Shown piece by piece: positions 43,638 to 52,296 of a stretch of DNA of 64,000 nucleotides. Within the stretch, counting starts at the first letter, position 1. Each line of letters opens with the position of its first letter. This stretch comes from Pseudomonas sp. PICF141 (GTDB lineage: Bacteria; Pseudomonadota; Gammaproteobacteria; Pseudomonadales; Pseudomonadaceae), in NCBI RefSeq assembly GCF_002286815.1, contig NZ_MUNM01000073.1, positions 94,718 to 158,717 on the forward strand, read 5' to 3'. The notes under the pieces were generated by a model, which saw nothing but the letters and a program-made list of their open reading frames with translations, was not told where the DNA came from and searched no databases. Made by a program: the position numbers and the translations under genes.

Positions 43638-44915
43638 ATGACTCAGCTGCGCCGCGTCGCGATTATCGGTGGTAACCGTATTCCCTTTGCCCGGTCCAAC
43701 GGGCCGTACGCCACTGCCAGTAACCAGGCGATGTTAACCGCGGCGCTGGAAGGCCTGATCGAGCGCTATAACCTGCACGGTGTGCGCATGGGCGAAGTGG
43801 CGGCGGGTGCGCTGCTCAAGTATTTGCGCGATTACGGCCTGACCCGCGAATGCGTGCTCGGCTCGCGGTTGTCGCCGATGACACCGGCCTACGACATCCA
43901 GCAAGCCTGCGGCACTGGGCTGGAGGCGACGTTGCTGGTGGCGAATAAAATCGCCCTGGGTCAGATCGAATGTGGCATTGCCGGTGGCGTCGACACCGCC
44001 TCGGACGTGCCGATCGGGGTCAACGAAAGCCTGCGCAAGCTCCTCCTGCAGGCCAACCGCGCCAAAAGCACCGCCGACAAACTGAAAACCTTCCTGCAAC
44101 TGCGCCCCCGCCATTTGATGCCCGACTTTCCAAGCATCGGCGAGCCACGCACCGGGCGGTCGATGGGCGAACACTGTGAATTGATGGCCCAGACCTGGGG
44201 CATCCCGCGTGACGAGCAGGATCAGTTGACCCAGCAAAGCCATCAGAAACTGGCCGCGTCCTACGCCGAAGGCTGGCACAACGATTTGATGACGCCATTC
44301 CTCGGCCTGACCCGGGACAACAACCTGCGCCCGGACCTGACCCTGGAAAAACTCGCCTCACTGAAACCGGCCTTCGAGAAAAGCGCCAAGGGCACCTTGA
44401 CCGCAGGCAATTCCACGCCACTCACTGATGGTGCGTCGGTGGTATTGCTGGGCAGTGAGGAATGGGCGAACGAGCGCGGCTTGCCGATCCTCGCCTATTG
44501 GCGCGATGGCGAGGCGGCAGCGGTGGATTTCGTCAACGGGGCCGAAGGCCTGTTGATGGCGCCGGCATATGCCGTGCCGCGGTTACTGGCGCGCAATGGC
44601 CTGACCTTGCAGAACTTCGATTACTACGAAATCCACGAAGCGTTCGCCGCGCAGGTGCTCTGCACACTCAAGGCCTGGGAAGATCCGCAGTTCTGCAAAA
44701 CCCGTCTCGGCCTTAACGCGCCACTGGGCTCCATCGACCGCAGCCGCCTCAACGTCAAGGGCAGCTCACTGGCCGCCGGGCATCCATTTGCCGCCACTGG
44801 TGCGCGCATCGTTGCCAACCTGGCGAAGCTGCTGGATGCGGCGGGCAAGGGCCGAGGCTTGATCTCGATCTGCGCCGCCGGCGGGCAGGGCGTGACGGCG
44901 ATTATCGAGCGCTGA
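43638..44915 (+). CDS. Acetyl-CoA acetyltransferase (FadA2/FadI-like thiolase)
   Basis: The 425-aa thiolase has the nucleophilic Cys in QQACGTGLEATLLVAN (about residue 95), the second signature DYYEIHEAFAAQVLCT with catalytic His, and the C-terminal active-site Cys in ICAAGGQGVTA preceded by GHPFAATGAR. Thiolases join or cleave 3-ketoacyl-CoA and acetyl-CoA. The start follows AAAAGGAG. It is divergent from the reductase/hydratase pair, and the three together match a known mycobacterial group. Confidence 0.92.
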   Translation: MTQLRRVAIIGGNRIPFARSNGPYATASNQAMLTAALEGLIERYNLHGVRMGEVAAGALLKYLRDYGLTRECVLGSRLSPMTPAYDIQQACGTGLEATLLVANKIALGQIECGIAGGVDTASDVPIGVNESLRKLLLQANRAKSTADKLKTFLQLRPRHLMPDFPSIGEPRTGRSMGEHCELMAQTWGIPRDEQDQLTQQSHQKLAASYAEGWHNDLMTPFLGLTRDNNLRPDLTLEKLASLKPAFEKSAKGTLTAGNSTPLTDGASVVLLGSEEWANERGLPILAYWRDGEAAAVDFVNGAEGLLMAPAYAVPRLLARNGLTLQNFDYYEIHEAFAAQVLCTLKAWEDPQFCKTRLGLNAPLGSIDRSRLNVKGSSLAAGHPFAATGARIVANLAKLLDAAGKGRGLISICAAGGQGVTAIIER

Positions 44916-44929
44916 TTTCTGATTGCTGG

Positions 44930-45153
44930 GGGTTTAGCAGTGCCGCGCGGGAGGTGGGGTTTTCCCTGCCACTGCCCCGGAGCTTCCGCGGTTGGCGCCA
45001 GCGCATGCGGCTGCTGTCGTCGCTGAGTTTGCTGGAGGATGAGAACAGCGTGACCCGCGCTGCGCTGTCTTGCGGGTACGACTCGACGTCGGCGTTTATT
45101 GCGGCGTTCAAGGGGTGTTCGGGTTTACCCCGGGGGAATTGTTCAGGCAGTGA
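44930..45153 (+). pseudogene. Remnant of an AraC-type regulator
   Basis: From about 44930 the translation reads as the C-terminal DNA-binding domain of an AraC-family protein (GWRQRMRLL, ENSVTRAALSCGYDSTSAFI, AAFKG). After AAGGGG at 45111-45115 the frame shifts. One extra base would restore FGFTPGELFRQ and a stop at 45151-45153, the usual end of the family. No N-terminal sensor part is present. It is therefore both truncated and frameshifted. It may have regulated the thiolase module. Confidence 0.75.
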
Positions 45154-45159
45154 TGACGC

Positions 45160-45299
45160 CTTCGCGGGCAAGCCTCGCTCCTACAGGGATCGCATCCGAC
45201 ACAAAACCTGTAGGAGCGAGGCTTGCCCGCGAAGAGGCCAGCACATTCAACATCTCTGTTGGCTGACAATCTGTCTTCGCGAGCAAGCCCGCTCCCACA
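45160..45299. repeat. REPIN pair (GCGGGCAAGCC and GCGAGCAAGCC)
   Basis: TTCGCGGGCAAGCCTCGCTC and its complement form the first unit (45160-45234). A single TTCGCGAGCAAGCCCGCTCC core follows at 45276-45298. These fill the gap before the convergent chemoreceptor gene. Confidence 0.9.
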
Positions 45300-45323
45300 C
45301 TGGATCTGCGGTGTTCTTGGATA

Positions 45324-47270
45324 TCAGGTTCTGAACCGCCGAACCAACCCATCCAACTCATTCGACAACCCCGCCAGGCTCTGGGAATCGAGCCGCGCCG
45401 AGTTCGCCAGTTCTGCCACCAACTGCGCATCGCCGTGAATCTGGCTGATGTGGCGATTGATGTCTTCTGCCACTTGGTGCTGTTCCTCTGCCGCCGTAGC
45501 GATTTGAGTGTTCATGTCGCGAATCACATCGACCGACTCACGAATCTGCCCAAAGCTGCTGCGCGCTTCGCCGATGCGGGTCACCGATTGCTGCGACACT
45601 TCCAGGCTCGCATGCATTTGCTGGGTCACCTGGCTGGTGCGTTTGGCCAGGTTGCCCAGCAGCCCGTCGATTTCCGCCGTGGAGTCGGCAGTGCGTTTGG
45701 CCAGGGCGCGAACTTCATCCGCCACCACCGCAAAACCACGACCCTGTTCACCGGCCCGGGCCGCTTCGATGGCGGCGTTCAGCGCCAGCAGGTTGGTCTG
45801 TTCAGCAATGGAGCGAATGGTCCCCAGGATCGACTGAATGTCATTGCTATCGCGCTCGAGCTGTTGCATCGATTGCGCCGATTGTTCGATTTCCTGGCTC
45901 AAGCGATCGACACTGCTCACTGCGGCATCGATCTGCTGCTGACCTTCGCGCGCCTGGCGCTGGCCGCTGTCGGCCGACTCGGCGGCCTGGCTGCAGGAGC
46001 GTGCGACTTCGTTGGCGGTGGCGACCATTTGGTGAAACGCCGTGGACACCATATCCACCGCTTCACGCTGGCGCCCGGCGGCTTCGGCCATGTCGCTGGA
46101 GACCTGCGTCGAGCTCTGGGAGGTGGCGAGGATCTTGGTCGCGGCGCCGCCGATGCTTTGAATCAGGTTGCGAATCGCCGCCAGAAACTGGTTGAACCAG
46201 TTGGCCAGTTGCGCGGTTTCATCACTGCCACGGATGTGCAGGTTCCGGGTCAGATCGCCTTCACCTTGGGCGATGCCTTCCAGGCCGCTGGCCACGCTGC
46301 GGATCGGCCGCACGATCAGGCTGGCGAAACTGGCGCCGACGATGGCAAAGAACACTGCCAGTACCGCCGCGATGATCGCGATCAGCCAGGTCAGTTGAGT
46401 GGCTGAACTCATCACCTCGGTCTGCTTGATCAAGCCGATAAAGGTCCAGCCCAATTGTTCCGACGGCCAGACGTTGGCCATGTAGCGCTCGCCGTTGAGC
46501 TCGACTTCCACCAGCCCTTTACCCGCCTTGGCGAGTTGCGCGTAACCGTCGCCCAGACTGGTCAGGGCTTTGAAGTTGTTTGCTGGTTGCTTCGGATCGA
46601 CCAGTATGTTGCCGGTGTTTTCCACCAGCATCAGGTAGCCGGTTTCGCCGAGTTTGATCTGTTTGACGATTTCGGTGAGCTGCTTGAGCGTCACGTCGAT
46701 GCTGACCACACCGCCATTGCTGCCCAGTTTGTTATCGATGGTACGCACGGTGCTGACGTAGGTCGCGTCATCCTGAGCCCAGTAATAGGCCTCGGTACGC
46801 AATGGCTTGCCGGGTTTGGCCTGCGCGGCTTTATACCAGGGGCGCTGGCGTGGGTCGTAATTGTTCAGCTTCGCATCGTCCGGCCAGGACACGTAACCGC
46901 CCGCTGCCGTACCGAGGATGGCATAGGCGTAGGCCGGGTGGCTGTTGCCCAGGTCCTGGAGGAGGGCGAAGATCTTTTTGTCCGGCTCGCCTTGGGGAAT
47001 GCTCTCGGCGTTGGCGCTCATGTAGGTCTTGAGGCTGTCGTCGGAGTTCTTGATCAGCGGTTGAGTGGCCAGGTAATCGACGTTCTGGCTGATGCCGTCA
47101 AAAAACAGCTGCATGGCATTGCTGACCTGACGAATCTCCCGGCCGCTGCCGTCGACAAAGTTATCCTTGGCATCGCTGCGCAAATTCAGCACCACGAGGG
47201 TGGCGACCAGCACCACGGGCAAGCAGGCGATGATTGCAAACGCCCAGGTCAATTTCTGTTTGATGTTCAT
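45324..47270 (-). CDS. Methyl-accepting chemotaxis protein with dCache sensor
   Basis: The 648-aa receptor has a membrane helix (about 8-30), a periplasmic double-Cache domain (about 35-275), a second helix (about 280-305), HAMP and a signalling tip (IAEQTNLLALNAAIEAARAG). The membrane-distal Cache unit has NYDPRQRPWYKAA, EAYYW and GGVVSIDVTL. Their spacing is close to the Y-R-W-Y-Y-D amino-acid-binding pattern of PctA-like receptors, so an amino acid or related amine is the likely ligand. No CheR-binding pentapeptide is seen at the C-terminus (LVRRFRT). It stands alone. Confidence 0.9.
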   Translation of the reverse strand: MNIKQKLTWAFAIIACLPVVLVATLVVLNLRSDAKDNFVDGSGREIRQVSNAMQLFFDGISQNVDYLATQPLIKNSDDSLKTYMSANAESIPQGEPDKKIFALLQDLGNSHPAYAYAILGTAAGGYVSWPDDAKLNNYDPRQRPWYKAAQAKPGKPLRTEAYYWAQDDATYVSTVRTIDNKLGSNGGVVSIDVTLKQLTEIVKQIKLGETGYLMLVENTGNILVDPKQPANNFKALTSLGDGYAQLAKAGKGLVEVELNGERYMANVWPSEQLGWTFIGLIKQTEVMSSATQLTWLIAIIAAVLAVFFAIVGASFASLIVRPIRSVASGLEGIAQGEGDLTRNLHIRGSDETAQLANWFNQFLAAIRNLIQSIGGAATKILATSQSSTQVSSDMAEAAGRQREAVDMVSTAFHQMVATANEVARSCSQAAESADSGQRQAREGQQQIDAAVSSVDRLSQEIEQSAQSMQQLERDSNDIQSILGTIRSIAEQTNLLALNAAIEAARAGEQGRGFAVVADEVRALAKRTADSTAEIDGLLGNLAKRTSQVTQQMHASLEVSQQSVTRIGEARSSFGQIRESVDVIRDMNTQIATAAEEQHQVAEDINRHISQIHGDAQLVAELANSARLDSQSLAGLSNELDGLVRRFRT

Positions 47271-47714
47271 CCGCACTCCAGTTTTTTCTTGTAGGCCCAC
47301 GCAGTGCAGATGACTCGCGGATTATTGGCAGCCGAAAACGTTAGATACCCCGATCCTTGAGTGCGCCCTTGTTATCGTTGTCGGGGCGATTGTCGGACAA
47401 TTCCTTTTCTCTCTAATGACTTCGGCTGAGGAACGGGGAAATTGAGGCCTGTTGAGAAAAATCCGGCGAAGGGTAGGGGATTCGTGTCAGATTCTGTCGC
47501 AAATGCCCCTGTAGCCCTTCGTCAACAAGCGACGCAGGCTCAGCTATGATCCCGGGCGGTCAATGAGTGGTGCACGATTAATCCGGCACATTGTGTGCTT
47601 CTCGATGTTCATGGGAACGTTCATAGGTCGGCAACCCCTCCCGCGAATGCAAGGATTGCCGTATAACGAATGACTTTCGCGTGTTTGGTAATAAAGGACC
47701 CACAATAAAAGCTG
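47271..47714. other. Divergent intergenic region MCP-RIO kinase
   Basis: This 444-nt gap lies between two divergently transcribed genes and must contain both promoters. I see no repeat of the REP classes, no gene and no strong hairpin in it. A short minus-strand continuation in this region is an extension of a shadow frame of the kinase gene. Confidence 0.5.
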
Positions 47715-48608
47715 ATGAAGACTCCAAAACGCATTGAACCCCTGATCGAGGACGGTCTGGTCGACGAGGTGCTGCGCCCACTCATGAGTGGTAAAGAAGC
47801 AGCTGTTTATGTGGTGCGCTGCGGCAACGAGCTGCGTTGTGCCAAGGTCTACAAGGAGGCGAATAAACGCAGTTTTCGTCAGGCGGCCGAGTATCAGGAA
47901 GGCCGTAAGGTGCGCAACAGCCGGCAGGCTCGAGCGATGGCCAAGGGCTCCAAGTTCGGCAAGAAAGAAACCGAAGACGCCTGGCAGAATGCCGAGGTAG
48001 CGGCGTTGTTCCGCCTGGCCGGTGCCGGTGTGCGCGTCCCCAAGCCGTACGACTTCCTCGAAGGCGTGCTGCTGATGGAACTGGTGGCCGACGAGTACGG
48101 CGATGCCGCGCCGCGTCTGAACGATGTGGTGCTGGAGCCTGACCAGGCGCGCGAATATCACGCGTTTCTGATTTCCCAGATCGTGCTGATGTTGTGTACC
48201 GGTCTGGTGCACGGTGACCTGTCCGAGTTCAACGTGCTGCTGACGCCAACCGGCCCGGTCATCATCGACCTGCCGCAAGCAGTGGATGCGGCGGGCAACA
48301 ACCACGCGTTCAACATGCTGGAACGTGACGTGGGCAACATGGCGTCGTACTTCGGTCGCTTTGCACCGGAGTTGAAACGCACCAAGTACGCCAAGGAAAT
48401 GTGGGCGTTGTATGAAGCCGGCACCTTGCACCCGGCCAGTGTATTGACCGGCGAGTTCGACGAGCCGGAAGAGCTGGCCGACGTCGGCGGAATCATGCGC
48501 GAAATCGAGGCGGCCCGTCTCGATGAAGAGCGTAAGCAAGCGATCCGCGCTGCGGACGACGCGCCACCGAGCAAAGCCGAAGAACCGCCTCCGCCCTGGA
48601 TGCAGTGA
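47715..48608 (+). CDS. RIO1-type serine protein kinase
   Basis: The 297-aa protein has the RIO fold: a glycine-poor nucleotide loop SGKEAAVYVVR, the ATP-binding Lys in LRCAKVYKEA, the catalytic loop LVHGDLSEFNVLL and the metal-binding Asp in IIDLPQAVD. A Pro-rich tail (EEPPPPWMQ) is likely disordered. RIO proteins act on ribosome maturation in archaea and eukaryotes; the bacterial role is little known. A strong terminator follows 12 nt after the stop. Confidence 0.9.
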   Translation: MKTPKRIEPLIEDGLVDEVLRPLMSGKEAAVYVVRCGNELRCAKVYKEANKRSFRQAAEYQEGRKVRNSRQARAMAKGSKFGKKETEDAWQNAEVAALFRLAGAGVRVPKPYDFLEGVLLMELVADEYGDAAPRLNDVVLEPDQAREYHAFLISQIVLMLCTGLVHGDLSEFNVLLTPTGPVIIDLPQAVDAAGNNHAFNMLERDVGNMASYFGRFAPELKRTKYAKEMWALYEAGTLHPASVLTGEFDEPEELADVGGIMREIEAARLDEERKQAIRAADDAPPSKAEEPPPPWMQ

Positions 48609-48618
48609 TCGGCAACCA

Positions 48619-48645
48619 AAAAAAACCGGCTTCGGCCGGTTTTTT
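48619..48645 (+). terminator. Terminator after RIO kinase
   Basis: ACCGGC-TTCG-GCCGGT stem-loop (48625-48640) preceded by an A-run and followed by TTTTT. The A-run makes it potentially bidirectional. Confidence 0.9.
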
Positions 48646-48692
48646 GTGGTTGCCTGGCTCTGAAATCTTCAAACGCTGGGAACCACATACTC

Positions 48693-48804
48693 TGTGGCGA
48701 GGGGGCTTGCCCCCGTTCGGCTGCGAAGCAGCCCCAGAATCTCTGATGTACCAAAGATCTTGTGAGCGCTACGCACTCAAACGGGGGCAAGCCCCCTCGC
48801 CACA
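48693..48804. repeat. TGTGGCGAGGGGGCTTG-type REPIN
   Basis: Reverse-oriented copy of the unit at 34644. Ends are TGTGGCGAGGGGGCTTGCCC and GGGCAAGCCCCCTCGCCACA. Its right end (48769-48804) is translated as the last residues of CueR. Confidence 0.9.
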
Positions 48805-49191
48805 ACCCGATGCCAGCTCCTTGAGGATCGGGCAGTCCGGGCGATGGTCGCCGTGGCAATGTTCTACCAGGTCTTGCAGGGTGTCGCGCAATTGCCCGAG
48901 TTCGCGAATCTTCTGGTTCAGCTCGTCGATGTGCTGACGGGCCAGCGCTTTCACATCGGCACTGGCGCGCTGACGGTCCTGCCAGAGGGTCAGCAATTTG
49001 CCGACCTCTTCCAGTGAAAAGCCCAGATCCCGAGAACGCTTGATGAACGCCAGGGTGTGCAGATCGTCGTCGCCATAGACCCTATAGCCGCTGTCGGTAC
49101 GATGAGCCGCCTTGAGCAGACCGATGGATTCGTAATAACGGATCATCTTCGCGCTCAGGCCACTCTGGCGGGCCGCTTGGCCAATGTTCAT
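48769..49191 (-). CDS. cueR: Copper-responsive MerR regulator CueR
   Basis: The 140-aa MerR-family activator has an N-terminal HTH (MNIGQAARQSGLSAKMIRYYESIGLL), split as MNIGQAARQSG and KMIRYYESIGLL, and a long dimerisation helix. The Cu(I) site is the CueR-type pair of cysteines in HCHGDHRPDCP. It turns on copper-export genes by distorting promoters with a long spacer. Its stop lies inside a REPIN, so the last 11 residues (GEGACPRLSA) derive from the repeat rather than from the family. The start overlaps the copA stop by 4 nt. Confidence 0.92.
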   Translation of the reverse strand: MNIGQAARQSGLSAKMIRYYESIGLLKAAHRTDSGYRVYGDDDLHTLAFIKRSRDLGFSLEEVGKLLTLWQDRQRASADVKALARQHIDELNQKIRELGQLRDTLQDLVEHCHGDHRPDCPILKELASGCGEGACPRLSA

Positions 49192-51581
49192 TGGTCGTCC
49201 TCCAGGTCTTTGGGTTTCCAGGTCTTCAACAGTAACGCATTGCTGACCACGCTGACGCTCGACAACGCCATGGCTGCGCCGGCCAGCACCGGGTTGAGGA
49301 AGCCGAACGCCGCCAGTGGCAGACCAATAAGGTTATAGACGAAGGCCCAGAACAGGTTTTGGCGAATCTTCGCGTAGGTCTTGCGGCTGATCTCCAGCGC
49401 CGCCGGCACCAGCCGTGGGTCGCCGCGCATCAGAGTGATCCCGGCCGCGTGCATGGCGACGTCGGTGCCGCCGCCCATGGCGATGCCGATGTCTGCCGCG
49501 GCGAGGGCCGGTGCGTCGTTGATGCCGTCGCCGACCATTGCCACCACGCCGGTTTTTTTCAGGGCCGCGACGGTGGCGGCTTTGTCCGCCGGCAATACTT
49601 CGGCGTGGACATCGCTGATGCCCAGTGCCTCGGCGACCACTTTGGCGCTGCCGCGGTTATCACCGGTCAGCAGGTGGCTGCTGATGTTCCGTGCGCCCAG
49701 TTGTTGCACCGCTTGCAGGGCGCCGGGTTTGAGCGTGTCACCGAAAGCGAACAGGCCGAGCACTCTCGGTTCAGGGCTTTGTGCGATCAGCCAGGACAGG
49801 GTCCGGCCTTCGGTTTCCCAGGCGGTTGCAGAGTCGGCCAATGGCCCGGCGCTCAGGCCGCTTTCTTCCAGCAGGCGCCGATTGCCCAAAGCCAATCGCC
49901 GTCCCTCGAGATTGCCGGCAATGCCGCGCCCGGTCAGCGATTGACTGTCGCTGACATCCGCCACGTTCAGGCCGCGTTCGGCGCAGGCATCCAGCACTGA
50001 CTTGGCCAACGGATGTTCACTGCCGCGTTGCAGCGCACCAGCCATTTGCAGCACGGCGGCTTCGTCACCTTCGAGGGCGCTCAGATGTGCAATGCGCGGC
50101 GTACCCGACGTCAGCGTGCCGGTCTTGTCGAACACCACCGTGCTGACTTCATGGGCGCGCTCCAACGCTTCGGCGTCCTTGATCAGAATCCCGTAGCGGG
50201 CGGCCACACCGGTGCCGGCCATGATGGCCGTCGGCGTGGCCAGCCCGAGTGCACAAGGGCAGGCGATCACCAACACCGCGACCGCATTGATCAGTGCGGT
50301 TTCCAGTGGCGCGCCGTACAGCCACCAACCGATCAGGGTCGCCAGCGCAATCAGCAGCACCACGGGCACGAACACCTGGCTGACTTTATCCACCAGTTTC
50401 TGGATTGGTGCTTTCGCCGCCTGCGCGTCTTCGACCAGGCGGATGATCCGCGCCAGCACGGTTTCTGCGCCGAGCGCCAAGGTTTGAACCAACAACCGAC
50501 CCTCGCCATTGATGGCGCCGCCGGTGACCTTGTCACCCGGCTGTTTTGGCACCGGCAGGCTCTCGCCGCTGATCAGTGCTTCATCGGCGTGGCTCTGGCC
50601 TTGCACAACGATGCCATCCACCGGGAAGCGTTCGCCGGGTTTGACCAGGACCAGATCGTCGAGGCGCAAAGCGCTGATCGCAACGTCCCGCTCGCGACCA
50701 TCGATCACCTGAATGGCTCGCTCCGGACGCAAGGCTTCAAGGGCGCGGATGGCGCTGGCGGTCTGACGCTTGGCGCGGCTTTCCAGGTATTTGCCCAACA
50801 GCACCAGCGCGATCACCACCGCCGAGGCTTCGAAATACAGGTGCGGCATGCGCCCGGCAGCGGTGGCCCACTCGTAAACACTCAGGCCATAGCCGGCGCT
50901 GGTGCCCAGGGCCACCAGCAAATCCATGTTGCCGGCACCGGCGCGCACGGCTTTCCACGCCGCGACATAGAAGCGCGCGCCGAAGACGAACTGCACTGGC
51001 GTCGCCAGCGCGAACTGCACCCACGCAGGGAGCATCCAGTGCACGCCGAAAGGTTGCAGCACCATCGGCAGCACCAGCGGCAAAGCGAGGGCGATAGCCG
51101 CCAACAAAGCCCAGCGTTCACGGTGCAGTCGTTGTTGTTGATTGTCGATTTGCGGGTGTTCGACTTCCCAGACGCTGGCGGAGTAACCGGCTTTGGTCAC
51201 GGCGTCGATCAGGGGTTGCGGATCGACCTGGCCGAGCAGTTCGAGGTGCGCCCGTTCGTTGGCCAGGTTAACGCTGACACTCTTCACGCCCGGCACCTTG
51301 GTCAGCGCCCGTTCGACGCGGCCGACGCAGGACGCGCAGGTCATGCCGTCGATGCTCAATTCCAGGGTTTGCTGGGGCACGCTGTAACCGGCCTGCTGCA
51401 CCGCCTCCATCAAGGCCGGCAGGCTGTCGCTGGGCGCTTGAACCCGGGCTTGTTCGGTGGCCAGGTTGACGCTGACGGCCGTGGCGCCGATGACGTTGCT
51501 CAAGGCCCGCTCGACACGGCCCGCACAGCTGGCGCAGGTCATGCCGGCAATCGGCAGATCGAAGGTGGTGGATTCGGACAT
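49188..51581 (-). CDS. copA: Copper-exporting P1B-type ATPase CopA
   Basis: The 797-aa Cu(I) exporter has two N-terminal HMA domains, each with GMTCASC (about 13-19 and 81-87), then eight membrane helices. Motifs are the metal-binding CPC in VIACPCALGLATPTA, the phosphorylation site DKTGTLT, the HP motif SEHPLAKS and the hinge GDGINDAPAL. It pumps Cu+ out of the cytoplasm, probably receiving it from CopZ. A CueR operator lies 36 nt before the start. cueR is last in the transcript and overlaps by 4 nt. Confidence 0.96.
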   Translation of the reverse strand: MSESTTFDLPIAGMTCASCAGRVERALSNVIGATAVSVNLATEQARVQAPSDSLPALMEAVQQAGYSVPQQTLELSIDGMTCASCVGRVERALTKVPGVKSVSVNLANERAHLELLGQVDPQPLIDAVTKAGYSASVWEVEHPQIDNQQQRLHRERWALLAAIALALPLVLPMVLQPFGVHWMLPAWVQFALATPVQFVFGARFYVAAWKAVRAGAGNMDLLVALGTSAGYGLSVYEWATAAGRMPHLYFEASAVVIALVLLGKYLESRAKRQTASAIRALEALRPERAIQVIDGRERDVAISALRLDDLVLVKPGERFPVDGIVVQGQSHADEALISGESLPVPKQPGDKVTGGAINGEGRLLVQTLALGAETVLARIIRLVEDAQAAKAPIQKLVDKVSQVFVPVVLLIALATLIGWWLYGAPLETALINAVAVLVIACPCALGLATPTAIMAGTGVAARYGILIKDAEALERAHEVSTVVFDKTGTLTSGTPRIAHLSALEGDEAAVLQMAGALQRGSEHPLAKSVLDACAERGLNVADVSDSQSLTGRGIAGNLEGRRLALGNRRLLEESGLSAGPLADSATAWETEGRTLSWLIAQSPEPRVLGLFAFGDTLKPGALQAVQQLGARNISSHLLTGDNRGSAKVVAEALGISDVHAEVLPADKAATVAALKKTGVVAMVGDGINDAPALAAADIGIAMGGGTDVAMHAAGITLMRGDPRLVPAALEISRKTYAKIRQNLFWAFVYNLIGLPLAAFGFLNPVLAGAAMALSSVSVVSNALLLKTWKPKDLEDDQ

Positions 51582-51617
51582 CGGTCACGCTCCCTGTAGA
51601 AATTGCCTACAGGATCA

Positions 51618-51638
51618 ACCTTGCCATGCGGGCAAGGT
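51618..51638 (-). promoter_or_regulatory. CueR operator of copA
   Basis: The 21-bp dyad (ends ACCTTGCC and GGCAAGGT) is preceded on the minus strand by a -35 TTGACC overlapping it, leaving a long spacer of about 19 bp. This is the hallmark of CueR/MerR-type promoters. It ends 37 nt before the copA start. Confidence 0.9.
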
Positions 51639-51658
51639 CAAGTGCCATGTCTCAGATC

Positions 51659-51741
51659 AAAAGATCGCAGCCTTCGGCAGCTCCTACGGGATCGGGTTAA
51701 CACGCGGTCAATGTAGGAGCTGCCGAAGGCTGCGATCTTTT
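51659..51741. repeat. 29-bp inverted repeat
   Basis: Arms AAAAGATCGCAGCCTTCGGC and GCCGAAGGCTGCGATCTTTT extend to CAGCTCCTAC / GTAGGAGCTG, 29 bp in total, with a 25-nt loop. The core GGCTGCGATCTTTT is shared with 17089-17185. It probably ends transcription between the small periplasmic gene and the copA promoter. Confidence 0.85.
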
Positions 51742-51751
51742 TACAGACGAC

Positions 51752-52135
51752 TCAATACTCGAGGGCCGCAGGCTTGAGGTACATCCCTTCCTGCGTCATC
51801 GCAATCCGGAACTTCAACACATCCCCGGCCTTGAGCGTGATGTTCTGCGACCCCGGCGCGAGCATGCCCGGGTTGCAACCCGGTGCCTGGCCCGGCAGCA
51901 GTTTGAGGCGCAGGGACACATTGCCCGGCGCCAGGTTGAACGACGTACTCTGTTCCTGGAACAGTCGCGCCGATAGCTGATCGTGGATGTACACGCCGAT
52001 CTCACAGGAAGTCGACACTTCCAGACGCTCGCGGGATATGATCAGCACGCCGTAGTCCTCTCCGGCGGCTTGAACCGAAGGTGTCGCGGCAAATAGGCTG
52101 AGGAAGCCAAACAGGCTGAGAGCTGACCAGCGCAT
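51752..52135 (-). CDS. Small periplasmic protein in copper cluster
   Basis: The 127-aa protein has a signal peptide (MRWSALSLFGFLSLFAATPSVQA) and a mature part of about 104 aa. That part is beta-rich and contains two cysteines (STSCEIGVY and APGCNPGM) and several methionines (MTQEGMYLKP). The family was not recognised. It lies between copA and copZ and has no CueR dyad of its own in the plus direction. Possible periplasmic copper-handling is inference from context and from the paired Cys. The inner ATG was chosen for the signal peptide. Confidence 0.6.
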   Translation of the reverse strand: MRWSALSLFGFLSLFAATPSVQAAGEDYGVLIISRERLEVSTSCEIGVYIHDQLSARLFQEQSTSFNLAPGNVSLRLKLLPGQAPGCNPGMLAPGSQNITLKAGDVLKFRIAMTQEGMYLKPAALEY

Positions 52136-52225
52136 GGCTGAATCTCCTGATGTCGAGTCATAGATGGACGCAGCTTGGCCGAGCACGGCACCGATTGCCA
52201 GCCCGGCAGCTTGCTTGAGAACTTG

Positions 52226-52246
52226 ACCTTGCCATGGTGGCAAGCT
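52226..52246 (+). promoter_or_regulatory. CueR operator of copZ
   Basis: TTGACC (-35, 52223-52228) overlaps a 21-bp dyad (ACCTTGCC ... GGCAAGCT), followed about 19 bp later by a GAGACT-type -10. Compared with the copA site only the last arm and centre differ. The dyad lies 50 nt before the copZ start. Confidence 0.9.
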
Positions 52247-52296
52247 CGAGACTGCCTGCAACCCTCATTAAAGGGCTTCATTCAAGGAGTTGTCCC

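Noticed and set aside
45160..45299. Possible CRISPR-like array
   Set aside because: The repeats are inverted REP cores in pairs, not direct repeats with uniform spacers, and no cas gene is present.
50013..51599. Plus-strand frame of 528 codons opposite copA
   Set aside because: Same GC-driven antisense effect. copA has all P-type ATPase motifs.
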